Source of the DNA: Micromonospora sp. NBC_01813
GTDB taxonomy: Bacteria > Actinomycetota > Actinomycetes > Mycobacteriales > Micromonosporaceae
NCBI RefSeq assembly: GCF_035917335.1
Contig: NZ_CP109067.1
Location: forward strand, 5,951,001 to 6,015,000
Reading direction: 5' to 3'
Length of the DNA stretch: 64,000 nucleotides
Part shown: in pieces, positions 11,731 to 20,788 of the stretch
How positions within the stretch are numbered: the first letter of the stretch is position 1
How the letters are laid out: each line of letters begins with the position of its first letter
The notes under the pieces: generated by a model
What the model was told of the DNA's origin: nothing
The model's database searches: none
Seen by the model: only the letters and a program-made list of their open reading frames with translations
Translations under genes and position numbers: made by a program

Positions 11731-13650
11731 GTGGAATCGACTGTGGAGTACGCCCAGGCCACGGGGCTGCTGAGTAGCGTGTGGCTGCTGGTGGCCATCC
11801 CGCTGGCCAGCGCGGCGATCCTGCTGCTGCTCGGCCGCCGGGCAGACAAGTGGGGACACTGGCTCGGGGTGGCGAGCGTCGGGGCGATCTTCGTTCTCGG
11901 CCTGACCTACTTCTTCCAGCTACGCGGCCTGGAAAACCGGGCGGTCGAGCTGAGCCTGTGGCAGTTCATCGAGGTCGGTGGCCTGTCGGTGGACTTCGGG
12001 CTGCTGTACGACCCGCTGTCGGCGGTCTTCGTGCTGCTGATCACCGGTGTGGGTTTCCTGATCCACATCTACGCGGTCGAGTACATGTCGCACGACCCGG
12101 GTCGGCGGCGCTTCTTCGCGTACTTCAACCTGTTCGTCGCCGCGATGTTGATGCTGGTGCTCGGCAACAACTACGTGATGCTCTTCCTCGGCTGGGAGGG
12201 CGTCGGCCTGGCGTCGTACCTGTTGATCTCCTTCTGGTACAACCTGCCGGCTGCGGCGACCGCCGGTAAGAAGGCGTTCCTGATGAACCGGGTCGGCGAC
12301 GCCGGCCTGGTGCTGGCGATCTTCCTGATGTTCGCCACCCTGGGCACCACCCAGTTCGACGCGGTCTTCACCGGCGCCGGCGCGCTGGCCTCCGGCACCA
12401 TCCTGGCGATGGGCCTGCTGCTGTTGCTCGGCGCCACCGGCAAGTCCGGCCAGTTCCCCCTGCAGGCCTGGTTGCCCGACGCGATGGAAGGCCCGACCCC
12501 GGTCTCGGCGCTGATCCACGCCGCGACGATGGTCACCGCCGGCGTCTACCTGATCGCCCGGTCCAACCCGATCTTCTCGGCGAACCCGACGCTGCAGACC
12601 GTAGTGGTCAGCATCGGCGCTTTCACCCTGCTGCTCGGCGCGGTCATCGGCTGCGCCAAGGACGACATCAAGCGGGTGCTGGCCTGGTCGACGGTCTCCC
12701 AGATCGGCTACATGTTCCTCGGCGTCGGGCTCGGCGGCGGCGCCTACGCGCTGGCCATCGTGCACCTGCTGGCGCACGGCTTCTTCAAGGCCGGGCTGTT
12801 CCTCGGCGCCGGTTCGGTGATGCACGGCATGAACAACCAGGTCGACATCCGGCGCTTCGGCGGCCTGTGGCGCTACATGAAGATCACCTGGGCGACCTTC
12901 GGGCTGGCCTGGCTGGCGATCATCGGCATCCCGCCGTTGTCCGGCTACTTCTCCAAGGAGCCGATCATCGCGGCGGCCTTCGAGCGCGAGGACTGGACCG
13001 CCTGGCTGTTCGGCGGTGCCGCCCTGCTCGGCACCGGGATCACCGCCTTCTACATGACCCGGCTGTTCGTCCTGACCTTCCACGGCCCGAAGCGGTGGAC
13101 GGAAGACATCGACCACCCGCACGAGTCGCCGGCGTTGATGACCGTGCCGCTGATCCTGCTGTCGGTCGGCTCGGTCGCCGCCGGCGCCCTGATGGCCACG
13201 TCGGTGCCCGAGTGGCTGACCCCGGTCTTCGACGCCGACGAGAGCGGCCACGAGGCGGTGCTGTCGCACCTGACGGTCACCATCCTGGCGTTGGTGGTCA
13301 CCGTGCTCGGCGCGGTCGGCGGCTGGCTGCTGTTCCGTAACGGCACCGCCGAGCAGGAGCAGCCGGCCGGGGTGCTGGTCACCGCGGCCCGACACAACCT
13401 CTACACCGACGCGTTCAACCGGGCGGTGTTCGAACGGCCGGGCATCTTCCTCACCCGGGCGCTGGTCTTCCTCGACAACCGGGGAGTCGACGGGCTGGTC
13501 AACGGCCTGGCCGCCGCGATCGGCGGCAGCTCCGGGCGACTGCGGCGGCTGCAGACCGGCTTCGTGCGCTCGTACGCGATGTCCGTGCTCGCCGGCGCCC
13601 TCGTGGTGGTCGCGGCGTTCCTCGCCCTGCAGATGGGATGGCTGGCGTGA
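11731..13650 (+). CDS. nuoL: NADH-quinone oxidoreductase subunit L
   Basis: This 639-residue antiporter-like proton channel is the most distal subunit of the membrane arm. The Mrp/NuoL signature is clear: NNYVMLFLGWEGVGLASYLLISFW near residue 150, FPLQAWLPDAMEGPTPVSALIHAATMVTAGVYLIAR near 245, and KDDIKRVLAWSTVSQIGYMFLG near 310. The C terminus contains the region that forms the long lateral helix. The start is GTG. The stop overlaps the preferred nuoM start. Confidence 0.97.
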   Translation: MESTVEYAQATGLLSSVWLLVAIPLASAAILLLLGRRADKWGHWLGVASVGAIFVLGLTYFFQLRGLENRAVELSLWQFIEVGGLSVDFGLLYDPLSAVFVLLITGVGFLIHIYAVEYMSHDPGRRRFFAYFNLFVAAMLMLVLGNNYVMLFLGWEGVGLASYLLISFWYNLPAAATAGKKAFLMNRVGDAGLVLAIFLMFATLGTTQFDAVFTGAGALASGTILAMGLLLLLGATGKSGQFPLQAWLPDAMEGPTPVSALIHAATMVTAGVYLIARSNPIFSANPTLQTVVVSIGAFTLLLGAVIGCAKDDIKRVLAWSTVSQIGYMFLGVGLGGGAYALAIVHLLAHGFFKAGLFLGAGSVMHGMNNQVDIRRFGGLWRYMKITWATFGLAWLAIIGIPPLSGYFSKEPIIAAAFEREDWTAWLFGGAALLGTGITAFYMTRLFVLTFHGPKRWTEDIDHPHESPALMTVPLILLSVGSVAAGALMATSVPEWLTPVFDADESGHEAVLSHLTVTILALVVTVLGAVGGWLLFRNGTAEQEQPAGVLVTAARHNLYTDAFNRAVFERPGIFLTRALVFLDNRGVDGLVNGLAAAIGGSSGRLRRLQTGFVRSYAMSVLAGALVVVAAFLALQMGWLA

Positions 13651-15182
13651 ACGACTTTCCGTTCCTCTCGGTGCTGACCGTGGCGCCGCTGGTCGGTGCG
13701 CTCGTGGTGGCGCTCGTCCCGCGCCGCCAGGGGGAGTTCGCCAAGTGGCTGGCGCTCGGCTGGTCGGTCGCGGTGCTGGTGCTGTCGCTGGTGATGTGGT
13801 TCGCCTTCCAAGCCGGCGGTGACCGCTTCCAGTTCCACGAGTCGTACCCGTGGATCCCCAACTGGGGGGTGCGGTTCACCTTCGCCGCCGACGGCATCGC
13901 GCTGGTCATGCTGATGCTGATCGCCGTACTGGTGCCGTTGGTGATCCTCGCCTCCTGGCACGACGCGGAGGCGTCGAAGCGGTCGGTGCCGGTCTACTTC
14001 GGTCTGCTGCTGATGCTCCAGGGCACGATGATCGGTGTCTTCGCCGCCGCCGACATCTTCCTGTTCTACGTGTTCTTCGAAGTCATGCTGGTGCCGATGT
14101 ACTTCCTGATCGGCAGCTACGGCGGTCATCAGCGCCAGTACGCGGCGGTGAAGTTCTTCCTCTACTCGCTGGTCGGCGGCCTGTTCATGCTGGCCGCGGT
14201 GATCGGCCTGTGGGTGGTCGGCGGACAGACCTTCGACTGGCAGGCGCTGAGCCAGATCGACATGTCCACCGGGGTGGAGCGCTGGCTGTTCCTCGGCTTC
14301 TTCGTGGCGTTCGCGATCAAGGCGCCGTTCTTCCCGTTCCACACCTGGCTGCCGGATGCCGGTGGCGCGGCGCCGGCCGGCTCGGCCGCGCTGCTGGTCG
14401 GCGTGATGGACAAGGTCGGCACGTTCGGCATCCTGCGCTACTGCCTGGGGCTGTTCCCCGAGGCGTCCCAGTGGTTCGCGCCCTGGGCGCTGACGCTGGC
14501 GGTGATCGGCATCATCTACGCCGCGCTGCTGGCGGTCGGCCAGAACGACCTCAAGCGGCTGGTGTCGTACACGTCGATCTCGCACTTCGGCTTCATCGGG
14601 GTCGGCATCTTCGCGTTCACCACCCAGGCCGGCACCGGCGCGGTGCTCTACATGGTCAACCACGGGCTCGCCACCGGCCTGCTGTTCCTGGTCGTCGGCA
14701 TGTTCGTGGCGCGGCGCGGCTCGGCGCTGATCAGCGACTTCGGCGGGGCCGGGAAGATGGTGCCGGTGCTGGCCGGGGTCTTCTTCTTCGCCGGTCTGGC
14801 GTCGCTGGCGCTGCCCGGCACCGCCCCGTTCGTCTCCGAGTTCCTGGTGCTGATCGGCACCTTCTCGGTGAACAAGCCGGTCGCGGTGATCGCCACGCTC
14901 GGCATCATCCTGGCCGCCGCGTACGTGTTGTGGATGGTGCAGCGCACCACCCAGGGCCCGCTGAACCCGGCGCTGGCCACCATGGACGGCATGAAACGGG
15001 ACATCACGCTACGGGAGAAGGTCGTGGTGGCCCCGCTGATCGCGCTGCTCCTGCTGTTCGGGTTCTACCCCAAGCCGTTGACCGACGTGATCAACCCGGC
15101 GATCCAGGCGACGTTGTCCGATGACGTCGGCACGTCCGACCCCGCCCCGACCGTGGGCGTTATCCAGGAGGCGGCCCGGTGA
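13647..15182 (+). CDS. nuoM: NADH-quinone oxidoreductase subunit M
   Basis: This 511-residue antiporter-like membrane subunit is recognised from FYVFFEVMLVPMYFLIGSYGG near residue 140, AIKAPFFPFHTWLPDAGGAAPAG near 225 and NDLKRLVSYTSISHFGF near 300. GTG at 13647 gives the usual GTGA overlap with nuoL. An ATG nine bases earlier is in frame but would lengthen the overlap and has no better ribosome site. It is immediately coupled to nuoN by another GTGA. Confidence 0.96.
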   Translation: MNDFPFLSVLTVAPLVGALVVALVPRRQGEFAKWLALGWSVAVLVLSLVMWFAFQAGGDRFQFHESYPWIPNWGVRFTFAADGIALVMLMLIAVLVPLVILASWHDAEASKRSVPVYFGLLLMLQGTMIGVFAAADIFLFYVFFEVMLVPMYFLIGSYGGHQRQYAAVKFFLYSLVGGLFMLAAVIGLWVVGGQTFDWQALSQIDMSTGVERWLFLGFFVAFAIKAPFFPFHTWLPDAGGAAPAGSAALLVGVMDKVGTFGILRYCLGLFPEASQWFAPWALTLAVIGIIYAALLAVGQNDLKRLVSYTSISHFGFIGVGIFAFTTQAGTGAVLYMVNHGLATGLLFLVVGMFVARRGSALISDFGGAGKMVPVLAGVFFFAGLASLALPGTAPFVSEFLVLIGTFSVNKPVAVIATLGIILAAAYVLWMVQRTTQGPLNPALATMDGMKRDITLREKVVVAPLIALLLLFGFYPKPLTDVINPAIQATLSDDVGTSDPAPTVGVIQEAAR

Positions 15183-16735
15183 GCGACATCTCGTTCCCCG
15201 AGATCAACTACGCGGCGATCGCACCGCTGCTGATCCTGTTCGGCGCGGCGATGATCGGCGTACTCGTCGAGGCGTTCGTGCCCCGTTCGGTGCGCAACCC
15301 GGTGCAGTTGGTACTCGCCCTGGGCAGCATGGTGGCCGCCCTGATCGCGGTCGTGGCGCAGGGCAGCACCCGGACGGTGACCGCCGGTGAGGCGATCGCG
15401 GTCGACGGGCCGACGCTGTTCCTGCAGGGCGCCATCCTGGTGCTCGCCATCATGGCGATGCTGCTGATCGGCGAGCGGACCCTGGAGACCGGCGGGGCGT
15501 TCGTCGCGCAGGCGGCGATCGTGGTCAACTCCCCGGAGGACCGCAAGCAGGCGGAGGGCCGCTCCGGCGCCACCGAGGTCTACCCGCTGGCGCTGTTCGC
15601 GATCGCCGGCATGCTGCTGTTCGTCGCGGCCAACGACCTGCTGACGATGTTCATCGCACTGGAGGCGTTCTCGCTGCCGCTGTACCTGCTCTGCGCGTTG
15701 GCCCGGCGCCGGCGACTGCTCAGCCAGGAAGCGGCGCTGAAGTACTTCCTGCTGGGCGCCTACTCGTCGGCGTTCTTCCTGTTCGGGCTGGCCCTGACCT
15801 ACGGCTTCACCGCCGGTGTGGACAGCCCGACCGGGCCGGGCGTCGACTTCGCGACGATCCGGCTCGCGGTGGAGACCTCCACCGCCAGCCCGGTGCTGTT
15901 GTTCGCCGGCATCGCGTTGATCTCGGTCGGTCTGCTGTTCAAGGCGACCGCGGTGCCGTTCCACGTCTGGGCCCCGGACGTCTACCAGGGTGCGCCGACG
16001 CCGATCACCGGTTTCATGGCGGCCTGCACCAAGGTCGCCGCGTTCGGTGCGCTGCTGCGGGTGCTGCACGTCGCGTTCTACGGCGCGGCCTGGGACTTCA
16101 CCCCGGTGCTCGGCACCATCGCCGTGTTGACCATGCTGGTCGGCGCGATCATGGCGGTCACCCAGACCGACATCAAGCGGCTGCTGGCGTACTCGTCGGT
16201 GGCCAACGCCGGCTACCTGCTGGTCGGGGTGCTGTCGTTGTCCGCCGCCGGGCTGGCCAGCACGATGTTCTACCTGGTGGCGTACGGCTTCATCGTGCTC
16301 GCCGCGTTCGCCGTGGTGACCCTGGTGCGTGACGCCGACGGCGAGGCCACCCACCTGTCCCGGTGGGCCGGACTCGGCCGGCGTTCGCCGCTGTTCGCCG
16401 GAGTCTTCACCTTCATCCTGCTGGCCTTCGCCGGTATCCCGTTGACCAGCGGCTTCACCAGCAAGTTCGCGGTGTTCGGCGCGGCAATCGGGGACGGCCA
16501 GGTCTGGCTGGTGATCGCCGGGGTGGTGACCAGCATGATCCTCGCCTTCCCGTACCTGCGGGTGGTGGTGATGATGTGGCTGAGCGAGCCGAGCGACGCC
16601 ACCCCGACGGTGGTGATCCCCGGCGCGCTGACCTCGGCGGCGCTGATGATCGGCGTACTGGCCACCCTGCTGCTCGGCGTCGCCCCGGGCGCGCTGCTCG
16701 ATCTCACCAGCAACGCCGCCGAGTTTGTCCGATGA
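15179..16735 (+). CDS. nuoN: NADH-quinone oxidoreductase subunit N
   Basis: This 518-residue antiporter-like subunit, the last of the operon, shows FIALEAFSLPLYLLCALARR near residue 157, FKATAVPFHVWAPDVYQGAPTPITGFMA near 254 and TDIKRLLAYSSVANAGYLLVG near 330. A hydrophilic insertion near residues 112-135 (NSPEDRKQAEGRSGATEV) is common in actinobacterial NuoN. The start GTG overlaps nuoM. The downstream polyprenyl synthase begins 45 bases later and may be cotranscribed. Confidence 0.97.
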   Translation: MSDISFPEINYAAIAPLLILFGAAMIGVLVEAFVPRSVRNPVQLVLALGSMVAALIAVVAQGSTRTVTAGEAIAVDGPTLFLQGAILVLAIMAMLLIGERTLETGGAFVAQAAIVVNSPEDRKQAEGRSGATEVYPLALFAIAGMLLFVAANDLLTMFIALEAFSLPLYLLCALARRRRLLSQEAALKYFLLGAYSSAFFLFGLALTYGFTAGVDSPTGPGVDFATIRLAVETSTASPVLLFAGIALISVGLLFKATAVPFHVWAPDVYQGAPTPITGFMAACTKVAAFGALLRVLHVAFYGAAWDFTPVLGTIAVLTMLVGAIMAVTQTDIKRLLAYSSVANAGYLLVGVLSLSAAGLASTMFYLVAYGFIVLAAFAVVTLVRDADGEATHLSRWAGLGRRSPLFAGVFTFILLAFAGIPLTSGFTSKFAVFGAAIGDGQVWLVIAGVVTSMILAFPYLRVVVMMWLSEPSDATPTVVIPGALTSAALMIGVLATLLLGVAPGALLDLTSNAAEFVR

Positions 16736-16780
16736 GTCGCCCCACCCGCCCCCAACCTGGGCCGCGCCGACCGCTGTGGC

Positions 16781-17839
16781 ATGGTTGGGGGTGTGGTGAG
16801 GACGGATGACGGCGGCTCCATCGCCTCCAGCGCGAGGGCGGTGACCTCGATCGGGATCGACATCGTCGACCCGCGGCTACAGGCGTCCGTCGAGCGGGTC
16901 ATGGCGATGGTCGAGTCCGAACTGCGCGACTGCGTGTTCAGCGCCGACCCGTTCGTGACCGAAGCGGCCCGGCATCTGGTCGAGGCCGGCGGGAAACGGT
17001 TCCGGCCGCTGTTGGTGGCCCTCGGGGCACATTTCGGTGACCCGCAGTCGCCGTTGGTGGTGCCGGCTGCGGTGGTGATGGAGCTCACCCACCTGGCGAC
17101 GCTCTACCACGACGACGTGATGGACGAGGCGCTGGTGCGTCGGGGCGCCCCGAGCGCCAATTCGCGGTGGACCAACTCGGTGGCCATCCTGGTCGGCGAC
17201 TACCTGTTCGCCCGGGCCGCCGACCTCGCCGCCGACCTGGGTATCGAGGCCGTCCGGCTGCAGGCCCGGACCTTCGCCCGGCTGGTGCACGGCCAGATCG
17301 CCGAAACCGTCGGCCCGCGTGCCGGCGAGCCGTCGGTCGACCACTACCTGCAGGTGATCGGGGACAAGACCGGATCGCTGATCGCGACGTCCGCCCGGTT
17401 CGGCGGGATGTTCGGCGGTGCGGCGCCCGAGCACGTCGAGGCCCTCGCCGGGTACGGCGAGATCATCGGTGTGGCGTTCCAACTCTCCGACGACCTGCTC
17501 GACATCGCCTCCGAGTCGGCCCAGTCCGGCAAGACACCCGGCACCGACCTGCGGGAGGGCGTGCCCACGCTGCCGGTGCTCTACGCACTCGGCGACGATG
17601 ACGGCGACGCGGCGGCGCGGCGGCTCCGGGAAATCCTGGCGGCGGGTCCGGTGACCGACGACGACCTGCACGCCGAGGCGCTCGGGCTGCTGCGTGAGTC
17701 GCCGGCTCTCAAACGCGCCCGGGAGACCGTCCGCAGCTACGCGGAGGACGCTCGGGCCCGGCTGGCCCCGTTGCCGTCGGGCGGCCCCCGCCAGGCGATG
17801 GAATCACTCTGTGACTTCATCGCCGACCGGACGAACTAG
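16781..17839 (+). CDS. Long-chain trans-polyprenyl diphosphate synthase
   Basis: This soluble prenyltransferase has about 352 residues and adds isopentenyl diphosphate to allylic substrates. Both aspartate motifs are present: the first as YHDDVMDEA (about residues 109-117) and the second as FQLSDDLLDIA (about 234-244). GGKRFRP near residue 69 binds diphosphate. Directly behind nuoN, and near a geranylgeranyl reductase upstream of nuoA, it most likely makes the menaquinone side chain (hepta- to nonaprenyl); chain length cannot be read from sequence. Start choice is uncertain between ATG 16781 and the two adjacent GTGs at 16793 and 16796. Confidence 0.9.
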   Translation: MVGGVVRTDDGGSIASSARAVTSIGIDIVDPRLQASVERVMAMVESELRDCVFSADPFVTEAARHLVEAGGKRFRPLLVALGAHFGDPQSPLVVPAAVVMELTHLATLYHDDVMDEALVRRGAPSANSRWTNSVAILVGDYLFARAADLAADLGIEAVRLQARTFARLVHGQIAETVGPRAGEPSVDHYLQVIGDKTGSLIATSARFGGMFGGAAPEHVEALAGYGEIIGVAFQLSDDLLDIASESAQSGKTPGTDLREGVPTLPVLYALGDDDGDAAARRLREILAAGPVTDDDLHAEALGLLRESPALKRARETVRSYAEDARARLAPLPSGGPRQAMESLCDFIADRTN

Positions 17840-17877
17840 CAGCCGGGTCGACGCCGCTGGCACCCCACCGTCCTGGC

Positions 17878-17895
17878 TGCGGCGCCGGTGCCGCA
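17878..17895 (+). terminator. Possible hairpin terminator after the nuo/prenyl synthase block
   Basis: TGCGGC pairs with GCCGCA across a six-base loop about 40 bases after the synthase stop. There is no T run, and the 272-base gap also holds a weak candidate promoter for the next gene (TTGCGA at 17964, TAATAG at 17985, spacing 15). Both are modest calls. Confidence 0.3.
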
Positions 17896-18111
17896 CCGCG
17901 TCGGGTCGACGGTGGATTTGCGCAGTCCAGGGTGGCTGCGGGGGCAGCGGCCGAGGGTGCCATTTGCGATGACCTTACGCCAGCTAATAGCATGAACCGA
18001 ACGTGTCGGGCGCCACACCGATAGTCGCCACCTGGTGCCCCTGATTCGAAAGGGCATTCCACAGGCGGCTGTCTTTTCATATGGTGTAAGTCCCCGGCGG
18101 CGGAGGTGGTT

Positions 18112-18906
18112 GTGCGCGACCCCTTGGCGGAACCTTCGGACCTGATCCGGAGCGTTTCACGGGCACTTCGTGTGCTCGAAGCGGTAGGTCGTGCTCCGCG
18201 CGGGCTGACGGTCAAACAGATCGCCCGACGGTGCGAGTTGACCGTGGCCACCACGTACCACCTGGTGCGCACCCTGGCGTACGAGGGCTACGTGATTCGC
18301 CGCGAGGACGGCACCTACATCGTCGGGCTCGAGATCGCCGACCGGTACCGCGAACTGGTCACCGCGTTTCGCGGCCCGCCGGCCGTCGGCGAGGCGCTGC
18401 GCCGGGCCGCCGTCGAGTCCGGGTACAGCCACTACCTCGGCCGGTTCGTCGGCACCCAGGTGGCGGTGACGGCGTCGGCCGACGGACTCCGCTCGCCGTA
18501 CCTGGAGGACATGGTCCCCGGATTCGACGAAGGCGCGCACGCCACCGCCCTCGGCAAGGCGCTGCTCGCCACGCTCACCCCCGATCAGCGGTTCCGGTAT
18601 CTCAAAGAGTTCGGGATGCGGCCGTTCACCTCGGCGACGATCACCACGATCGAAGGCTTCGAAGCCGACCTCGCGGTGGGCGACCGGCGCGGCATGCACC
18701 TGGAGATCGGTCAGTACCGCCAGGGCATCGCCTGCGCCGCGGTGATGGTCAACGCGGACAAGGACCTCGAACGGCGGGTGGCGATCGCCTGCGCGTTGCC
18801 GGCCGCCGAGATGATGACGTCGGCCCGGGTGGTCCGCGCCAAGCTGCTGACGGCTGCTCGGGCGGTGGCCGAGGCGATGACCGCCCCGGAGCATCCGGCA
18901 AGCTGA
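18112..18906 (+). CDS. IclR-family transcriptional regulator
   Basis: The protein has about 264 residues, with an N-terminal winged helix-turn-helix (ALRVLEAVGRAPRGLTVKQIARRCELTVATTYHLVRTLAYEG, about 15-55) and a C-terminal IclR effector domain. That domain carries the family pattern AHATALGKALLATL near residue 145 and an end motif similar to GIACAAVMV. The start is taken as GTG 18112 because GGAGG lies five bases upstream; GTG 18106 is in frame. It stands alone: the next gene is a sigma factor with its own promoter. Its ligand and targets cannot be inferred. The upstream gap contains CATATGGTGT, a possible -10 region. Confidence 0.9.
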   Translation: MRDPLAEPSDLIRSVSRALRVLEAVGRAPRGLTVKQIARRCELTVATTYHLVRTLAYEGYVIRREDGTYIVGLEIADRYRELVTAFRGPPAVGEALRRAAVESGYSHYLGRFVGTQVAVTASADGLRSPYLEDMVPGFDEGAHATALGKALLATLTPDQRFRYLKEFGMRPFTSATITTIEGFEADLAVGDRRGMHLEIGQYRQGIACAAVMVNADKDLERRVAIACALPAAEMMTSARVVRAKLLTAARAVAEAMTAPEHPAS

Positions 18907-18968
18907 GCGCCGGGGCGCGGCGGGCCGACCCTGCGGCGCCCGGCCGGCTGAGCAGTTTTCCCAGGACT

Positions 18969-18996
18969 TGAACCGTCCGGCTGGTGGCTACGTGTC
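18969..18996 (+). promoter_or_regulatory. SigL-type ECF promoter for the sigma/anti-sigma pair
   Basis: TGAACC at 18969-18974 is followed after exactly 16 bases by CGTGTC at 18991-18996. This is the form reported for Mycobacterium SigL-controlled promoters, which include the sigL gene itself. It sits immediately before an ECF sigma gene, so autoregulation is likely. It also argues for the downstream TTG (19022), since the GTG at 18992 would lie inside the -10 element. Confidence 0.6.
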
Positions 18997-19021
18997 AACA
19001 GTCGGAAGGGAAGGGCGGCTC

Positions 19022-19537
19022 TTGACCGACCAGGATTCACAACTGATGCGCGCGTTGCACGAAGAGCACGGCGACGCGCTGTTCGCCCATGCCCTTCGGC
19101 TGGCTGGCGGTGACCGCCAACGAGCCGAAGACTTGGTTCAAGAGACGCTGCTGCGGGCCTGGCGACACCCCGAGTCGCTGGATCCGGAGCGAGGTTCTGT
19201 ACGAGCCTGGCTGTTCACCACAGCCCGGAATCTCGCGATCGACGCCTGGCGTCGACGCAGTGTCCGGGTCGGCGAGGTCGTCACCGACGAGCTGCCGGAG
19301 CCACCGCCCGCGGTGGACGAGGCGGACCGGGCGGTGGAGGCGTGGACGGTCGCCGAGGCACTCGGGCGGCTGTCGCCGCCACACCGTGAGGTGTTGATCG
19401 AGTGTTTCTACCGGGGCCGGTCGGTCTCCGAGGCGGCGGCCCGGCTCGGGGTGCCACCCGGCACCGTGAAGTCACGGACACATTACGCACTGCGCGCCTT
19501 GCGCCTGGTGCTGGAGGAGATGGGGGTGACCCAGTGA
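19022..19537 (+). CDS. ECF-subfamily RNA polymerase sigma factor (SigL-like)
   Basis: This 171-residue sigma-70 protein has regions 2 and 4 only. Region 2 runs over HALRLAGGDRQRAEDLVQETLLRAWRHP and GSVRAWLFTTARNLAIDAWRRR; region 4 over ALGRLSPPHREVLIECFYRGRSVSEAAARLGVPPGTVKSRTHYALRALR. The TTG start is preceded by GGAAGGGAAGGG and lies about 25 bases after the promoter; GTG 18992 and TTG 18968 are longer in-frame options with no ribosome site. Its stop overlaps the anti-sigma GTG, the usual arrangement for cotranscribed regulator pairs. Length is close to mycobacterial SigL. Confidence 0.9.
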   Translation: MTDQDSQLMRALHEEHGDALFAHALRLAGGDRQRAEDLVQETLLRAWRHPESLDPERGSVRAWLFTTARNLAIDAWRRRSVRVGEVVTDELPEPPPAVDEADRAVEAWTVAEALGRLSPPHREVLIECFYRGRSVSEAAARLGVPPGTVKSRTHYALRALRLVLEEMGVTQ

Positions 19538-20226
19538 GGTGTGACTACGCGCACGACGATGGAGCTTACGTCCTGGGTGCCCTGTCGCCCTCCGAGCGCG
19601 CGGCGTACGAGCACCACCTCAGCGGCTGCGCCGGCTGCCGGCAGGCGGTGGCGGAGATCGCCGTACTGCCCGGGCTGCTCGGCCGGCTCGATCCCGCCGG
19701 CTTCGAACAGATCAGCGACCCACCGTTGGCCGGGCCTCGACTGTCGACCCTGGTCGGCGCGGCCGACCGGGCGCGTCGGCGCGGGCGACGGATGCGACGT
19801 TGGCAGACGGCGGGCGCGGCGCTCGCCGCCGCCGGCCTGGCGATCGTCGTCGGCTTCGGTGTCGGCTGGGTCGGTGCCGGCGGTACGCCGGAGACCACCC
19901 CTGGTTCGCAGCTCACCGCGATGCAGCCGGTGGCAACCGAGATCCCGATCCACGCCGAGGTCGGCCTGCGGTCGGTGGCGAGCACCGGGACCGAGGTGAC
20001 CATGCGGTGCTGGTGGGAGCCGACCAACCCGGACGGCAACCCGATGAACTTCGAGCTGGTCGCGTACGACCGGGACGGTGCGAAGCAGCAGGTCGGCTCG
20101 TGGGCGGTCAGCCCCGGGGCGGAGATCGTGTTCACCGGTGCCACCCGGTTCGAGCAGGACCAGCTGGAACGCCTCGAGCTGGTGCGCGCCGACGGCGCGG
20201 CGATCCTGACGTACCAGGTCAGCTGA
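19534..20226 (+). CDS. Membrane anti-sigma factor with zinc-finger (ZAS) domain
   Basis: The N-terminal cytoplasmic domain contains HHLSGCAGC, the H-x3-C-x2-C zinc-associated anti-sigma motif (about residues 23-31). A single transmembrane segment follows near residues 90-110 (AALAAAGLAIVVGFGVGWVG), then an extracytoplasmic domain of about 120 residues resembling the C-terminal domain of RslA/RskA-type proteins. It should hold the adjacent sigma factor inactive and release it on an envelope or redox signal; this is inference from family and coupling. The last eight bases overlap the end of the convergent acetyltransferase gene. Confidence 0.88.
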   Translation: MRCDYAHDDGAYVLGALSPSERAAYEHHLSGCAGCRQAVAEIAVLPGLLGRLDPAGFEQISDPPLAGPRLSTLVGAADRARRRGRRMRRWQTAGAALAAAGLAIVVGFGVGWVGAGGTPETTPGSQLTAMQPVATEIPIHAEVGLRSVASTGTEVTMRCWWEPTNPDGNPMNFELVAYDRDGAKQQVGSWAVSPGAEIVFTGATRFEQDQLERLELVRADGAAILTYQVS

Positions 20227-20692
20227 GCCGATCCGGCGCGGCTGGTGACCCCAGGTCGCCGGCCTCGGTCAGCTCCATCCAACGGTCCGGGCGGGCCAGC
20301 GGCGCGAAGCCCAACGGTGCGTAGACGCCGTGCGCGTCCAGGGTGCCCAGCACCAGCCGCCGGACGCCGCGCCGACGCAGCTCGTCGCGGACCGTGCCGA
20401 CCAGCCAACGACCGAGGCCACGGCCGCGATGCGACCGGTCGATGTAGACGTCGCAGAGCCAACCGAAGGTCGCCAGGTCGGTGACGACCCGGGCGAAGCC
20501 GACCTGCTGGTCGTTTGCGTCCTGGTAGATCCCGAACACCACCGAGTTGGCGATGGCGGTGGCGACCACCTCCCGCGACCGGCCCAGCGCCCAGTAGGCG
20601 TCGGTGCAGAGCCAGGTGTGCACCCGATCCAGGTCGATGCGGTCCGGATCGTCGCAGATCTGATAGCCGCCCGCACGTTCGATCGTCAGCAC
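20219..20692 (-). CDS. GNAT-family N-acetyltransferase
   Basis: This 157-residue single-domain protein has the acetyl-CoA loop as SHRGRGLGRWLVGTVRDEL (R-G-x-G-x-G/A motif, near residue 93) and the downstream GVYAPLGF strand-helix pair. The N-terminal ICDDPDRIDLDRVHTWL segment resembles the subgroup annotated as GNAT proteins of the YitI/YpeA type. The substrate is unknown. It is convergent with the anti-sigma gene, with an eight-base overlap of coding ends. Confidence 0.88.
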   Translation of the reverse strand: MLTIERAGGYQICDDPDRIDLDRVHTWLCTDAYWALGRSREVVATAIANSVVFGIYQDANDQQVGFARVVTDLATFGWLCDVYIDRSHRGRGLGRWLVGTVRDELRRRGVRRLVLGTLDAHGVYAPLGFAPLARPDRWMELTEAGDLGSPAAPDRLS

Positions 20693-20736
20693 GCTCCGAC
20701 CTTATGCCGAGCATCCGGCGGTCCGCCGCCGAATTC

Positions 20737-20788
20737 CTGGCCGGGTCAGTCCCGGTCGAGGACTGGCCGGGTCAGTCCCGGTCGAGGA
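20737..20788 (-). repeat. Perfect 26-bp tandem duplication across a gene's stop codon
   Basis: The 26-base unit CTGGCCGGGTCAGTCCCGGT plus CGAGGA occurs at 20737-20762 and again at 20763-20788 with no mismatch. The right copy includes the last codons (LDRD) and stop of the small membrane protein; the left copy lies just beyond the stop. It looks like a recent slippage duplication. Confidence 0.9.
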
